A DNA stretch of 64,000 nucleotides from Ferruginibacter sp050611725 (GTDB lineage Bacteria > Bacteroidota > Bacteroidia > Chitinophagales > Chitinophagaceae). Both the position numbers and the translations under genes were made by a program. Position 1 is the stretch's first letter, and each line of letters begins with the position of its first letter. The stretch is from assembly GCF_050611725.1 (NCBI RefSeq), contig NZ_JBODJB010000001.1, positions 1,302,001-1,366,000 on the forward strand. The letters are read 5' to 3'. The notes below the pieces were generated by a model. The model saw only the letters and a program-made list of their open reading frames with translations, made no database searches and was not told the origin of the DNA. This document shows positions 17,634 to 25,736 of the stretch, in pieces.

Positions 17634-19010
17634 ATGTTGCTTCCTGTAGCGCTTCTCAATTCTTTACAAAATGTTCTCGGCTTCGATCAGGAGGCTTTTG
17701 AAAAAGTGCATCAATCAGGTGAGCAGATAACTTCGATAAGAAGGAACCCGAATAAAATATTCAACAATCAATATTCAATATTCAATGATCAATTAGAGCA
17801 AGTGCCGTGGAATCCAAATGGCTACTACCTTCCCGAACGTCCATCCTTTACACTCGATCCATTGTTCCATGCAGGAGCTTATTATGTACAGGAAGCAAGT
17901 AGTATGTTTTTAGAAGAGGCATTAAAGCAAACAGTTGATCTATCTCAACCCATCAAAGTATTAGATTTATGTGCAGCACCGGGTGGAAAATCTACTTTAC
18001 TACAATCTTTGATCTCCGATAAAAGTTTATTGGTAAGTAATGAAGTAATTAAGACAAGAGTAAATATTTTGTCTGAGAATATTACAAAATGGGGAGCAAC
18101 CAACGTCATTGTAACCAATAACGATCCAAAAGATTTTCAAAGATTGCGAAATTATTTTGATGTGATAGTAGTAGATGCGCCATGCAGTGGTAGTGGCTTA
18201 TTTAGAAAAGATACTGAAGCAATCAATGAATGGAGTGAACAAAATGTAGAACTCTGTGGTCAACGTCAACAAAGGATCTTGGCGGATATTATACCAAGTC
18301 TAAAAGATGGCGGCACCTTGATATATTCCACTTGCTCTTACTCAGAAACTGAAGATGAAGAGATAGCTGATTGGGTAGTGGAAGAGTTGGAGGTTGGAAG
18401 TTTGAAGTTGGAAGTTGATGGAAATTGGGGAATCGTTGAAACACAGTCAAAAAAAAACAATGCTTTTGGTTATAGATTTTATCCTAATAAAGTAAAGGGC
18501 GAAGGTTTTTTTATTGCAGCTTTTACAAAAAAGAAAACTTTAGATGAAGCTTTTCAGGAAAAATTTAAAAAAGGTAAATCAGAAAGATTGACCGCAAAAG
18601 AAATTGAAGTAGTTAAAACATATTTAAAAAATCCAAGTGACTTTTTCTTTATCAAACAAAAGGACGAAGTGATTGCACTACCAAGTCATTTGGAACAAGA
18701 CCTGGCTACCATTCAATCATCTTTATATATTAAAAAAGCTGGCATAAAATTGGGTACAATTATCCGGGATGAATTAATACCTGATCATGAATTGGCACTT
18801 GGCACAATTGTGAAAGAAAAAGTTCCATCAGTTGAGGTTGATAAAGAAACAGCATTACAATATTTGCGCAAACAGGAAATAAAGATCGATTTTGATAAAA
18901 GAGGCTGGTCACTTTTAACTTATAATCAATTGCCTTTAGGCTGGGTAAAGGTTTTGCACAATCGGGTGAATAATTATTACCCCGCCAACTGGCGCATTCT
19001 TAATAAATAA
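17634..19010 (+). CDS. RNA cytosine-C5 methyltransferase (NOL1/NOP2/Sun; RsmF-like)
   Basis: A 458-residue SAM-dependent RNA m5C methyltransferase. SAM-binding motif I is LDLCAAPGGKSTLLQ (110-124). Catalytic cysteines are Cys184 in VVDAPCSGSG and Cys234 in YSTCSYSETEDEE. The C-terminal half (about 290-458) contains the PUA-like/RsmF_C region, favouring an rRNA methyltransferase of the YebU/RsmF group, though the exact target base cannot be read from sequence. Two stretches do not look like the family. NNQYSIFNDQ (about 44-53) is encoded by an ATTCAATATTCAAT-type repeat. ELEVGSLKLEV (about 251-261) is encoded by a GTTGGAGGTTGGAAG-type repeat. Both fall between conserved blocks, as expected for inserted loops. 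Confidence 0.92.
   Translation: MLLPVALLNSLQNVLGFDQEAFEKVHQSGEQITSIRRNPNKIFNNQYSIFNDQLEQVPWNPNGYYLPERPSFTLDPLFHAGAYYVQEASSMFLEEALKQTVDLSQPIKVLDLCAAPGGKSTLLQSLISDKSLLVSNEVIKTRVNILSENITKWGATNVIVTNNDPKDFQRLRNYFDVIVVDAPCSGSGLFRKDTEAINEWSEQNVELCGQRQQRILADIIPSLKDGGTLIYSTCSYSETEDEEIADWVVEELEVGSLKLEVDGNWGIVETQSKKNNAFGYRFYPNKVKGEGFFIAAFTKKKTLDEAFQEKFKKGKSERLTAKEIEVVKTYLKNPSDFFFIKQKDEVIALPSHLEQDLATIQSSLYIKKAGIKLGTIIRDELIPDHELALGTIVKEKVPSVEVDKETALQYLRKQEIKIDFDKRGWSLLTYNQLPLGWVKVLHNRVNNYYPANWRILNK
17759..17795. repeat. Intragenic ATTCAATATTCAATG-type repeat
   Basis: ATTCAACAATCAATATTCAA followed by TATTCAATGATCAATTA is a degenerate tandem of ATTCAAT-like units inside the m5C methyltransferase gene. It encodes a Q/N-rich loop between RRNPNK and QVPWNPNGYYLPERPSF. 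Confidence 0.65.
18386..18417. repeat. Intragenic GTTGGAGGTTGGAAG repeat (m5C methyltransferase gene)
   Basis: GTTGGAGGTTGGAAG followed by TTTGAAGTTGGAAGTTG lies in frame between the catalytic-cysteine motif and the next conserved block. The same repeat is found in fmt and anmK. Relative to the coding strand it is in the opposite orientation to those two copies. Confidence 0.8.
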
Positions 19011-19062
19011 GGGTGCAACTAACCAACAAATTTTTGCATCTTTGTAGAAGAAATACTTAATT

Positions 19063-20031
19063 ATGAAGAAGATATTTACAATACTTTTTTTTCTGCCACT
19101 ATTTGGGATGGCGCAAACTTATACAACACATACCGTTGGCCCAAAAGAAAGTCTGACAAGTATTGGACGTATGTACAATATCAATGGCAGGGAGTTGGCC
19201 AAATTGAACAATATTGATTATGAAAAAGGACTATCGCTTGGTCAGGTATTAAAAGTGCCGAAAGTAGCTCCTGCTAAAACAACAACTACTCCTGCTGTTG
19301 TGAAAGAAAATCCTGTTGTTAAAAACGATCCTGCTCCGGTAAAAGAAGCAGTTAAATCTTCGGCAACAGGTACGCCGATCTATCACACAGTTGCCCCGAA
19401 AGAAACCTTGTATGGCATCAGTGTTAAGTATGGTAAAGTGCCGATCGCTGATATTAAAAAATGGAACAATCTTACAACAGATGGTTTGAGTGAAGGAGCA
19501 AAAATAATTGTTGGGTATTCCAAATCATCCAATCCAGTTGTTCAAGCGCCTCCGGTTGTTAAGAATGAACCGGTAGTAGCAATAAAGGAAGAACCCGTAA
19601 AAATAAAAGAGACTCCGGTAAAAGAAACAAAAATTGAAGAGCCTGTTGTTAGTGCGCCGAAGAAGACTGAGACAGCCCCTATTGTAAGAACTGCAAAGGA
19701 TTTTAACGGCGGTGCATTCAAAACTGTATATATATCACAAACGAAGAAAGGAAATGTTGTTGATGAAACCGGTGTCGCTGATATATTCAAAAGCAATGCA
19801 GGCTGGGAAGATGGTAAGTATTATTGTTTGCATAATTCAGCTGCTCCCGGAACAATTATGAAAATAACAAATGAAGAAAATGGAGTGAGTATTTATGCTA
19901 AAGTATTAGATATGGTAATGCCCGATATTAAACAAAACAACGGCTTGTTGCTAAGATTAAGTAATGCAGCTGCAGGAGAATTAGGCGTTAATGCAGGAAA
20001 ATTTAATTGCTCTGTTTCTTATATAAAATAG
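19063..20031 (+). CDS. Exported LysM protein with C-terminal double-psi-barrel-like domain
   Basis: A 322-residue protein with signal peptide MKKIFTILFFLPLFGMAQ. Two LysM peptidoglycan-binding domains are clear: TVGPKESLTSIGRMYNINGRELAKLNN (about 23-49) and TVAPKETLYGISVKYGKVPIADIKKWNN (about 108-135). Each ends in a LSLGQVLKVP- or LSEGAKIIVGY-type strand. A proline/lysine/glutamate-rich linker (about 155-215, repeated K-E-P/T-P-V) separates them from a final domain, VYISQTKKGNVVDETGVADIF to the end, that resembles the RlpA-like double-psi beta-barrel. It probably sits in the periplasm on the cell wall. Enzymatic activity is not evident. Confidence 0.88.
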   Translation: MKKIFTILFFLPLFGMAQTYTTHTVGPKESLTSIGRMYNINGRELAKLNNIDYEKGLSLGQVLKVPKVAPAKTTTTPAVVKENPVVKNDPAPVKEAVKSSATGTPIYHTVAPKETLYGISVKYGKVPIADIKKWNNLTTDGLSEGAKIIVGYSKSSNPVVQAPPVVKNEPVVAIKEEPVKIKETPVKETKIEEPVVSAPKKTETAPIVRTAKDFNGGAFKTVYISQTKKGNVVDETGVADIFKSNAGWEDGKYYCLHNSAAPGTIMKITNEENGVSIYAKVLDMVMPDIKQNNGLLLRLSNAAAGELGVNAGKFNCSVSYIK

Positions 20032-20050
20032 AATATTAAAATTATGAACG

Positions 20051-20080
20051 AAGGCAGTACTTAAATTTACTGCCTTTTTT
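20051..20080 (+). terminator. Terminator after the LysM gene
   Basis: Stem AAGGCAGTA / TACTGCCTT with an 8-base loop and a following T6 run. The next gene starts only 12 bases after it. Confidence 0.8.
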
Positions 20081-20091
20081 ATTTTACAATT

Positions 20092-20676
20092 ATGAATGAC
20101 TCTTTTGCAAAGCTTGTTGATGTAATTAAGCATAGAAGAAGCACAAAGCCTGCTCACATGAATGGAAAAGTTATTCCAGATGAGCAGATCGAACAATTGA
20201 TTGAGCTGGCCGATTGGGCGCCAACGCATGGTAATACTGAGCCTTGGCGTTTTGTGGTGTATGGAGGCGAAGGTGTAAAAATATTTTCTAAAGACCATGC
20301 AGAATTGTATAAGTTGGCGACATCTCCGGAAAAATACCTACAGGCTAATTATGACAAAATTCTTCACAATGGAGATACGGTTTCACATATCATCATTGCC
20401 ATTATGAGAAGAGGTAATTTACCGAAGATACCACCGATAGAAGAGTTGTCGGCTGTATCAACTTCAATTCAGAATATTTTGCTTGGAGCAACTTCTTTAG
20501 GAATTGCCACACTTTGGTCAACCGGCGGAATGGTTCATCATCAGGTAATGAAAAATTATTTTAAATTAAGAGAGGAAGATGTAATAGTTGGTCAAATTTT
20601 TCTGGGTTATGCAGATGCAGAAACAAAGGGTAGGCGGGTAGTGCCGATAGAAGAAAAGGTTAAATGGGTAAAATAA
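20092..20676 (+). CDS. Nitroreductase-family FMN oxidoreductase
   Basis: A 194-residue flavoprotein of the nitroreductase fold. The N-terminal KHRRSTKPAHMNGKVIP holds the RRS FMN-phosphate contact. ADWAPTHGNTEPWRFVVYGG (about 42-61) is the FMN-contacting loop with the N-x-x-P-W-R-F signature. GIATLWSTGGMVHHQVMKNYF (about 141-161) is the distal part of the active site. Family members reduce nitro compounds, quinones or flavins with NAD(P)H, and the physiological substrate is not predictable. It follows a terminator and probably has its own promoter. Confidence 0.9.
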   Translation: MNDSFAKLVDVIKHRRSTKPAHMNGKVIPDEQIEQLIELADWAPTHGNTEPWRFVVYGGEGVKIFSKDHAELYKLATSPEKYLQANYDKILHNGDTVSHIIIAIMRRGNLPKIPPIEELSAVSTSIQNILLGATSLGIATLWSTGGMVHHQVMKNYFKLREEDVIVGQIFLGYADAETKGRRVVPIEEKVKWVK

Positions 20677-20687
20677 AATTATTTAGT

Positions 20688-21635
20688 CTAAGCAAATCGA
20701 TAGCCTCTTAAAAAATCTTCAATATCCATCCTTTTCTTTCCCTCTAGTTGAATTTCTTTTACCGATATATAACCATCAGAACAAGCGAATTTTAAAAATG
20801 TTTTTTTATCTGTTTCAAAAGAACCTGTTAATGCGTCTGACGGCTTAGAGTCTTCCTGACGTTGAGCAGAAAATATCTTTAATTTTTTACCATCCAAAAA
20901 AGTAAAAGCCGCCGGATAAGGAGATAAACCACGGATTAAATTATACACTTCATCAACTTTTTTATCCCAGTCAATCTTACAGGTATCAGTAAAAATTTTC
21001 GAAGCATGAGGCAAAGGTTGGAGGTTGGAGGTTGGAAGTTGTTGCGGAGTTTCTTGAATCGAATCATTTGCTAATCCTTCAACAGTTTTTACTAATAGTT
21101 TTGCCCCAACATCTTTCATTTCATCATGCAGCTCGCCTGCATTCTCATCATCTCTGATAACAATTTTTTCCTGCAATAAAATATCTCCCGTATCTATTTC
21201 ATGTTTTAATTTGAATGTAGTAACACCAGTTTCTTTTTCTCCGTTTATGATGGCCCAGTTGATCGGTGCCGCACCTCTGTATTTCGGTAATAAAGAACCA
21301 TGTACATTGATAGTGCCCATTGGTGGCATATTCCATACCACTTCAGGCAACATTCTGAATGCAACTACAATTTGCAGATCAGCATTCAAAGATTTTAGTG
21401 TTGCTAAAAATTCAGGGTTCTTTAATTTCTCCGGTTGTAAAATATGTAACCCTTTGTCAACAGCATATTTTTTTACAGCACTTTGTTGTAATTCCATGCC
21501 ACGGCCTGCAGGTTTATCGGGTGCAGTAATTACACCAACAATATTGCAGCCTGCTTTTACCAATGCATCCAATGATGCAACAGCAAATTCAGGTGTGCCC
21601 ATAAATATGATTCTCAATTGTTGAAAAGAAGCCAT
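20688..21635 (-). CDS. fmt: Methionyl-tRNA formyltransferase
   Basis: Formylates Met-tRNAfMet with 10-formyltetrahydrofolate for translation initiation. The 315 residues include the N-terminal IIFMGTPEFAVASLDAL and the catalytic/folate block INVHGSLLPKYRGAAPINWAI (about 107-127) with N-x-H and SLLPxxRG. Asp148 in HEIDTGDIL completes the usual N-H-D set. The C-terminal OB-like domain begins near KIDWDKKVDEVYNLIRGLSPYPAAF. Between the two domains, the segment QQLPTSNLQPLPHASKI (about 198-214) contains a repeat-encoded insert, PTSNLQ, that also occurs in AnmK at 36.3 kb. It ends against the nitroreductase gene, with 11 bases between the two stops. Confidence 0.96.
   Translation of the reverse strand: MASFQQLRIIFMGTPEFAVASLDALVKAGCNIVGVITAPDKPAGRGMELQQSAVKKYAVDKGLHILQPEKLKNPEFLATLKSLNADLQIVVAFRMLPEVVWNMPPMGTINVHGSLLPKYRGAAPINWAIINGEKETGVTTFKLKHEIDTGDILLQEKIVIRDDENAGELHDEMKDVGAKLLVKTVEGLANDSIQETPQQLPTSNLQPLPHASKIFTDTCKIDWDKKVDEVYNLIRGLSPYPAAFTFLDGKKLKIFSAQRQEDSKPSDALTGSFETDKKTFLKFACSDGYISVKEIQLEGKKRMDIEDFLRGYRFA
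21016..21044. repeat. Intragenic GTTGGAGGTTGGAAG repeat (fmt)
   Basis: GGTTGGAGGTTGGAGGTTGG followed by AAGTTGTTG on the plus strand. On the fmt coding strand it encodes QQLPTSNLQPL, at the junction of the catalytic and C-terminal domains. Copies also lie in the m5C methyltransferase gene and in anmK. Confidence 0.85.
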
Positions 21636-21674
21636 GCGGCGAAGATAACTTATACAAACTATTTATGAGTTTGC

Positions 21675-22949
21675 TTAGTCTAAAATTTCAAAGGTCATGT
21701 AGCCGCTTGATAATACATCAGCAGGGGCACCAATTGTATAGCCGGAACCGCTAACCCAACGAGTGTAAATATCTATAGTGTTAGAGCCTGAGGAGACATC
21801 CAATAAGGCTGTATTGTTGATGGTTTTAGCACTTGGGTAATCAACATTATGACGGAAAATTTGTTCGGTAACTCCATTCTTAACTATTATTACTTCAAAA
21901 GTAGCTCGTCCACATACTATGCAACCGGACACATAGGTTGTCAAATTTAGATCGACCATTACTTTACCACTATTGGTCATATTAAATGTTTTTGAAAGTC
22001 CGGGAATGTAGACATATGAGCCAAGCCCGGCAGAAACATTTGCAAAATCTGTCGTTTCAATTATTTCAGGAATATTGAAAGTTATCGGCTTCCAATTTGC
22101 CGCACTACCAGAGCCATTGGATTGCAATATATCATTGTTGTTTCCTGTATTACCTAAAATTGCTAAAGCGCCACTAGGCTTTACGGCAAATATTTCGTTG
22201 AAACCATTGCTGTATTGGTCATAACCAAAAGCAACATCTGCATTTATATTATCACTGTAAAGCAGCAATGAGGATGGGTCATCGGTAACTCCAATTCCAA
22301 ACCCAACCGAGGTTTCTGACGCTGCTGGATATAGGTTTATCATTTTTCGATAAAATGGAGGGAAAAATAATTCTTCCGGACGAAGGAGGGATAAACTGTA
22401 ATTTGTAGATTTGGTTGCTATACCAACATTACCGGTTCTTATATCAATGTTCAGCGGCGCTAGAATATTGTTCTGATATAATTGCCCCATTCCAACAGTA
22501 GTATCATTTAGTAATCCGGTAAAATTTGCTGCACCATCATTGTCGTTTGTCACACTGGTAAAAATGACGCCTGCTGGGTTATTACCACCACGGTTTCTTA
22601 TTCTGAACCTGCTATTTATATCTAAAGGATACGCCGGATCATTTAAACCAATCCCCATTCTTCCGTTTCCTTTAAAACGAACAGTTTCATTTAATCCGCT
22701 GCTTTTACCATATCCAAATACAACATCAGCTCCGGAAAAATCTGTATGCAATTGTAGTACGCCATTTTGTATGCCAAAGCCATATTGAGTTCCATTAACA
22801 TTGCCGTTATCCCATAGCGATATTTTCTCTCCATTGACAGGAGCGAAGCTTAATGGAAATCTTGGAGAAGAAAAATTGATACCAATGTTCTGTGCAGAAA
22901 CAATTTGTTTTGCTACGAGTAATATTGTTATGATGAATATTTTTTTCAT
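21675..22949 (-). CDS. Secreted fibre-like protein, paralogue 3 of 3
   Basis: A 424-residue exported protein (signal peptide MKKIFIITILLVAKQIVSAQ). It has repeated blocks of the form F-K-G-N-G-x-x-G-I-G-x-x-x-P-x-x-x-L-D-I/V-N and PSGALAILGNTG, the beta-helical text typical of phage tail-fibre and large secreted fibre proteins of Bacteroidota. The last 120 residues are a separate domain containing CIVCGRATFE (a CxxCG motif) and ending SSGYMTFEILD. No S74 autoprotease chaperone domain is present. It is last of three adjacent paralogues read leftward, 9 bases after the preceding one. I infer a cell-surface or extracellular structural role, with function unknown. Confidence 0.75.
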   Translation of the reverse strand: MKKIFIITILLVAKQIVSAQNIGINFSSPRFPLSFAPVNGEKISLWDNGNVNGTQYGFGIQNGVLQLHTDFSGADVVFGYGKSSGLNETVRFKGNGRMGIGLNDPAYPLDINSRFRIRNRGGNNPAGVIFTSVTNDNDGAANFTGLLNDTTVGMGQLYQNNILAPLNIDIRTGNVGIATKSTNYSLSLLRPEELFFPPFYRKMINLYPAASETSVGFGIGVTDDPSSLLLYSDNINADVAFGYDQYSNGFNEIFAVKPSGALAILGNTGNNNDILQSNGSGSAANWKPITFNIPEIIETTDFANVSAGLGSYVYIPGLSKTFNMTNSGKVMVDLNLTTYVSGCIVCGRATFEVIIVKNGVTEQIFRHNVDYPSAKTINNTALLDVSSGSNTIDIYTRWVSGSGYTIGAPADVLSSGYMTFEILD

Positions 22950-22958
22950 TACAATTGC

Positions 22959-24188
22959 TTAATCTATAATTTCAAAAATCATGTAATTGTTACGTTGAAC
23001 CTGATCAACAGCACCAACTATTATTGATGGGCCACTTACTCTTTTAATCAATAAATCACAGTAGTTTGTGCCTGCAGGAACATCCATCAAAATTTTACCT
23101 GAAGTGAATTTTCTCGAACCATTTTCCAGATAATCCTTAAATATCATTTTGGGTGATCCGCTTTTGTCATCGATCCATATTTCATAAGTAGAAATGCCAC
23201 AGAAAGAACAAACTACTGTTTCAACTTCAACTTCAAAACTTACCATTACTTTACCTGCGGCGGGCATGTTGTATTGTTTTGTAAGTCCGGGAATAAATTC
23301 GGGGAAATTATTGCTACTTAAAACTGTAACTCTCTGGGTATTCAATATTTTTTCCGGTAAGTTACTGGTAAGAGTTTTCCATTCCGGTGGTGCCGACGGT
23401 CCGTTTGACATTAAATATTGACCTGTAGTTCCGGTATTTCCACTAACAGCCAATGCGCCATTTGGTTTAATTGTAAAGTTTTCAGTAAAAGTTCCGTTTA
23501 CATCTTTACCTATAGCTATATCAGCATTTGGGTTATCAGAGAAAATCTGCAACCTGTTGCCGGAAACACCAAAGCCTACATCACCTGTTGCACCTGGGTA
23601 CAAAGAAATCTTTTTACCTAAAACTGAAGGGAACATCAAAGGCGATGTAGGTTCGCAATTAACACCTAAACCTCCGTACAAATATGAATAGTTTAATCCC
23701 CAGTTGCCCGATCCACTCATTAAGCCCCAGGTTAAATCACTTCTCATGCCAAGCATTGCAACTGGAAATGGAAATGCACCTGCATTGAAAAGTATGCCTT
23801 GCGGTATCGAAAGATTGCCATCATTGCGAAGTTTTATTTGTCCATTTACATCTAATAAAAATTGAGGATCACTTGTTCCGATCCCAACATTGCCATTTCC
23901 CTTAAATCTGAAATTTTCTGTGAAACCTGAGCTTTTACCGTATCCAATTAATACATCGCTAAAAGAATAGTCAGTATGAAATTGCAATAAACCACTTTGT
24001 ATACCTATTCCGTAATTATAACCATTAGCGTTCAAATCATCCCATAACCCTATTTTTTGCCCTAGTGAAGTTGAAAAACTCAGTGGAAAACGAGGTGTGC
24101 TTGTACCAATACCCACATTTTGTGCAGAAACATTTACAACAGTAAATAAAAAAAAGGAAGATGATATTTTTATTATGGTTTTGATCAT
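22959..24188 (-). CDS. Secreted fibre-like protein, paralogue 2 of 3
   Basis: A 409-residue exported paralogue. After the signal peptide (to about VSAQ, residue 23) the first module reads NVGIGTSTPRFPLSFSTSLGQKI and FRFKGNGNVGIGTSDPQFLLDVNGQIKLRN, split here. A second similar module follows (PLMFPSVLGKKISLYPG, about 182-198, then DVGFGVSGNRLQIFSDNPNADIAIG). The C-terminal domain carries VVCSFCGISTYEIWIDD, a CxxCG motif shared with both neighbours, and ends NNYMIFEIID. The 3-base and 9-base gaps on either side indicate one transcription unit. The internal duplication within each protein suggests growth by module repetition. Confidence 0.75.
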   Translation of the reverse strand: MIKTIIKISSSFFLFTVVNVSAQNVGIGTSTPRFPLSFSTSLGQKIGLWDDLNANGYNYGIGIQSGLLQFHTDYSFSDVLIGYGKSSGFTENFRFKGNGNVGIGTSDPQFLLDVNGQIKLRNDGNLSIPQGILFNAGAFPFPVAMLGMRSDLTWGLMSGSGNWGLNYSYLYGGLGVNCEPTSPLMFPSVLGKKISLYPGATGDVGFGVSGNRLQIFSDNPNADIAIGKDVNGTFTENFTIKPNGALAVSGNTGTTGQYLMSNGPSAPPEWKTLTSNLPEKILNTQRVTVLSSNNFPEFIPGLTKQYNMPAAGKVMVSFEVEVETVVCSFCGISTYEIWIDDKSGSPKMIFKDYLENGSRKFTSGKILMDVPAGTNYCDLLIKRVSGPSIIVGAVDQVQRNNYMIFEIID

Positions 24189-24191
24189 ATA

Positions 24192-25451
24192 TTAATCAAC
24201 TCTTTCGGTTATTAAATATGTTTTCGAAAAACTGCTTGAAGCACTTCCTATTTTCACTGATGGGCCAGTGCTAATACCGGCGACAACTTTAAAAAAATGA
24301 TTGCCGCTACCTATTACAGGTAACATATAACTACCTTTCAAATGAGTTTTTTGTCCGTTAGCAATATAGTATTCAAATACTTTTTCTGTGTAGCCCCCGT
24401 CATCAAGACTAATTTCAACTTCGCTTGGTCCACAAGCACCACATGCAATACTTTCCGCTTCAATTTCAAAGTCAAATTTTACATAAAAGAAATCTCCGAT
24501 TTGGACATTAATTGTTTTTGCTAGTCCGGGGATTTCTATAGCTGCCGGGGGAATTAATGTAATCTGGTCTCCGGTTTGGTAACTTATTTCCGGTTTGTAT
24601 TTATCAACATAACGCCAGGTTGGTGCTGTTGATGATCCACTTGAAATTAAATACTGCCCTGCAAGTCCTGTATTTTTCTTTAGAGCCAATGCTCCATTCG
24701 TTTTTACTTCGAAAGAATTATTAAAACGCGGTTCAAGTGGATCGCCAAAGCCCGGATTGTACATGTATATATTTCCGATAGCTACACCGGCAGAAGGGTT
24801 TTCTGAAAAAATTTGTAACCGATTACCAGAAACCGCAAAACCATTATTGCCATTCGTTCCAGAAAATACTGATATCTTTTTTCCAAGCGTTGCAGGAAAA
24901 GATAAGGGCGCCTTAGGAGTTGAATTTTTTATGCCAAGATAACCGGTAGTGGTATTCATTACTAACGACCAGCCGGATACTTGACCATAAAAACCTACTG
25001 TTGTGTCATTTTGCAAACCAATGAATGCTGGAGTAGTACTGTTTGACGAGTTATTCATCCAAAATCCGGCAGTGTTAGCAGTGTTGCCAGGGTTGCGAAC
25101 CCTTATTTTACCTTTAATATCGATGGCTTTTTCCGGATTCGTAATTCCAATACCCAAATTACCATTTCCTTTAAACCTGAATGTTTCTGTAAAATTAGCA
25201 CTGCTACCATAGCCCATTGCTATGTCGTGGTTAATGCTATCCGAATGAATTTGTAATAAGCCGCTTTGAATACCTATGCCGTAATTATTGTTGCCGGCAT
25301 TGCCATCATCATAAAAGGAGATTTTTTGTCCTAACGCAGTTGAAAAGCCCAATGGAAATCGAACGGCACTGGTCTTAATGCCTATGGTTTGTGCTTTAAT
25401 TAAAAATCCGATAGAAAAAAAGAGAGTGACTAAAATCGCTTTTTTCATCAC
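24192..25451 (-). CDS. Secreted fibre-like protein, paralogue 1 of 3
   Basis: A 419-residue exported paralogue and the first gene of the three-gene leftward cluster (signal peptide MMKKAILVTLFFSIGFLIKAQ). It has the same two-module build: RFPLGFSTALGQKISFYDDGN, RFKGNGNLGIGITNPEKAIDIKGKIRVRN (split here) and later LSFPATLGKKISVFSG and GFAVSGNRLQIFSENPSAGVAIG. EVKTNGALALKKNTGLAGQYLISSG precedes the C-terminal domain, which contains SIACGACGPSEVEISLDD with the CxxCG motif. It ends YLITERVD, less like the other two. The leader upstream contains a repeat element with a variable hairpin. Confidence 0.75.
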   Translation of the reverse strand: MMKKAILVTLFFSIGFLIKAQTIGIKTSAVRFPLGFSTALGQKISFYDDGNAGNNNYGIGIQSGLLQIHSDSINHDIAMGYGSSANFTETFRFKGNGNLGIGITNPEKAIDIKGKIRVRNPGNTANTAGFWMNNSSNSTTPAFIGLQNDTTVGFYGQVSGWSLVMNTTTGYLGIKNSTPKAPLSFPATLGKKISVFSGTNGNNGFAVSGNRLQIFSENPSAGVAIGNIYMYNPGFGDPLEPRFNNSFEVKTNGALALKKNTGLAGQYLISSGSSTAPTWRYVDKYKPEISYQTGDQITLIPPAAIEIPGLAKTINVQIGDFFYVKFDFEIEAESIACGACGPSEVEISLDDGGYTEKVFEYYIANGQKTHLKGSYMLPVIGSGNHFFKVVAGISTGPSVKIGSASSSFSKTYLITERVD

Positions 25452-25576
25452 GTATAAGGTCTTGATGTATAATCACTAAATGTACTTTTTTTTTCTGAAA
25501 TAAAAAATTCCGCTTGAATCGGATGATCTATCGGTTTGAAAATATAACATGATGTAGAATTACCGAGGACCAGTTT

Positions 25577-25677
25577 ACAGTAGTACAAAAGCAAAATCAA
25601 GGAACCCACCGACAAAGAGGGGGGTAATGCTTTGTCGGCGGCTTTTTTGGTTACTTTTTTTCCGCAAAAAAAGTAAC
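25577..25677. repeat. Hairpin repeat element, copy 1 (upstream of the fibre cluster)
   Basis: The architecture is ACAGTAGTACAA (25577-25588); a hairpin CCGACAAAG (25609-25617) / CTTTGTCGG (25630-25638) whose loop ends in GGTAAT; then a perfect 12-bp inverted repeat GTTACTTTTTTT (25650-25661) / AAAAAAAGTAAC (25666-25677). Copy 2 at 37210-37312 has the same ends but a different hairpin sequence. A short open frame across this region is a by-product of the repeat. Confidence 0.85.
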
Positions 25678-25736
25678 AACAGAAAATTTTAAATATAATG
25701 CTATGTCGTAATAAATGGAAAAGTGCCAAGTTGTAT

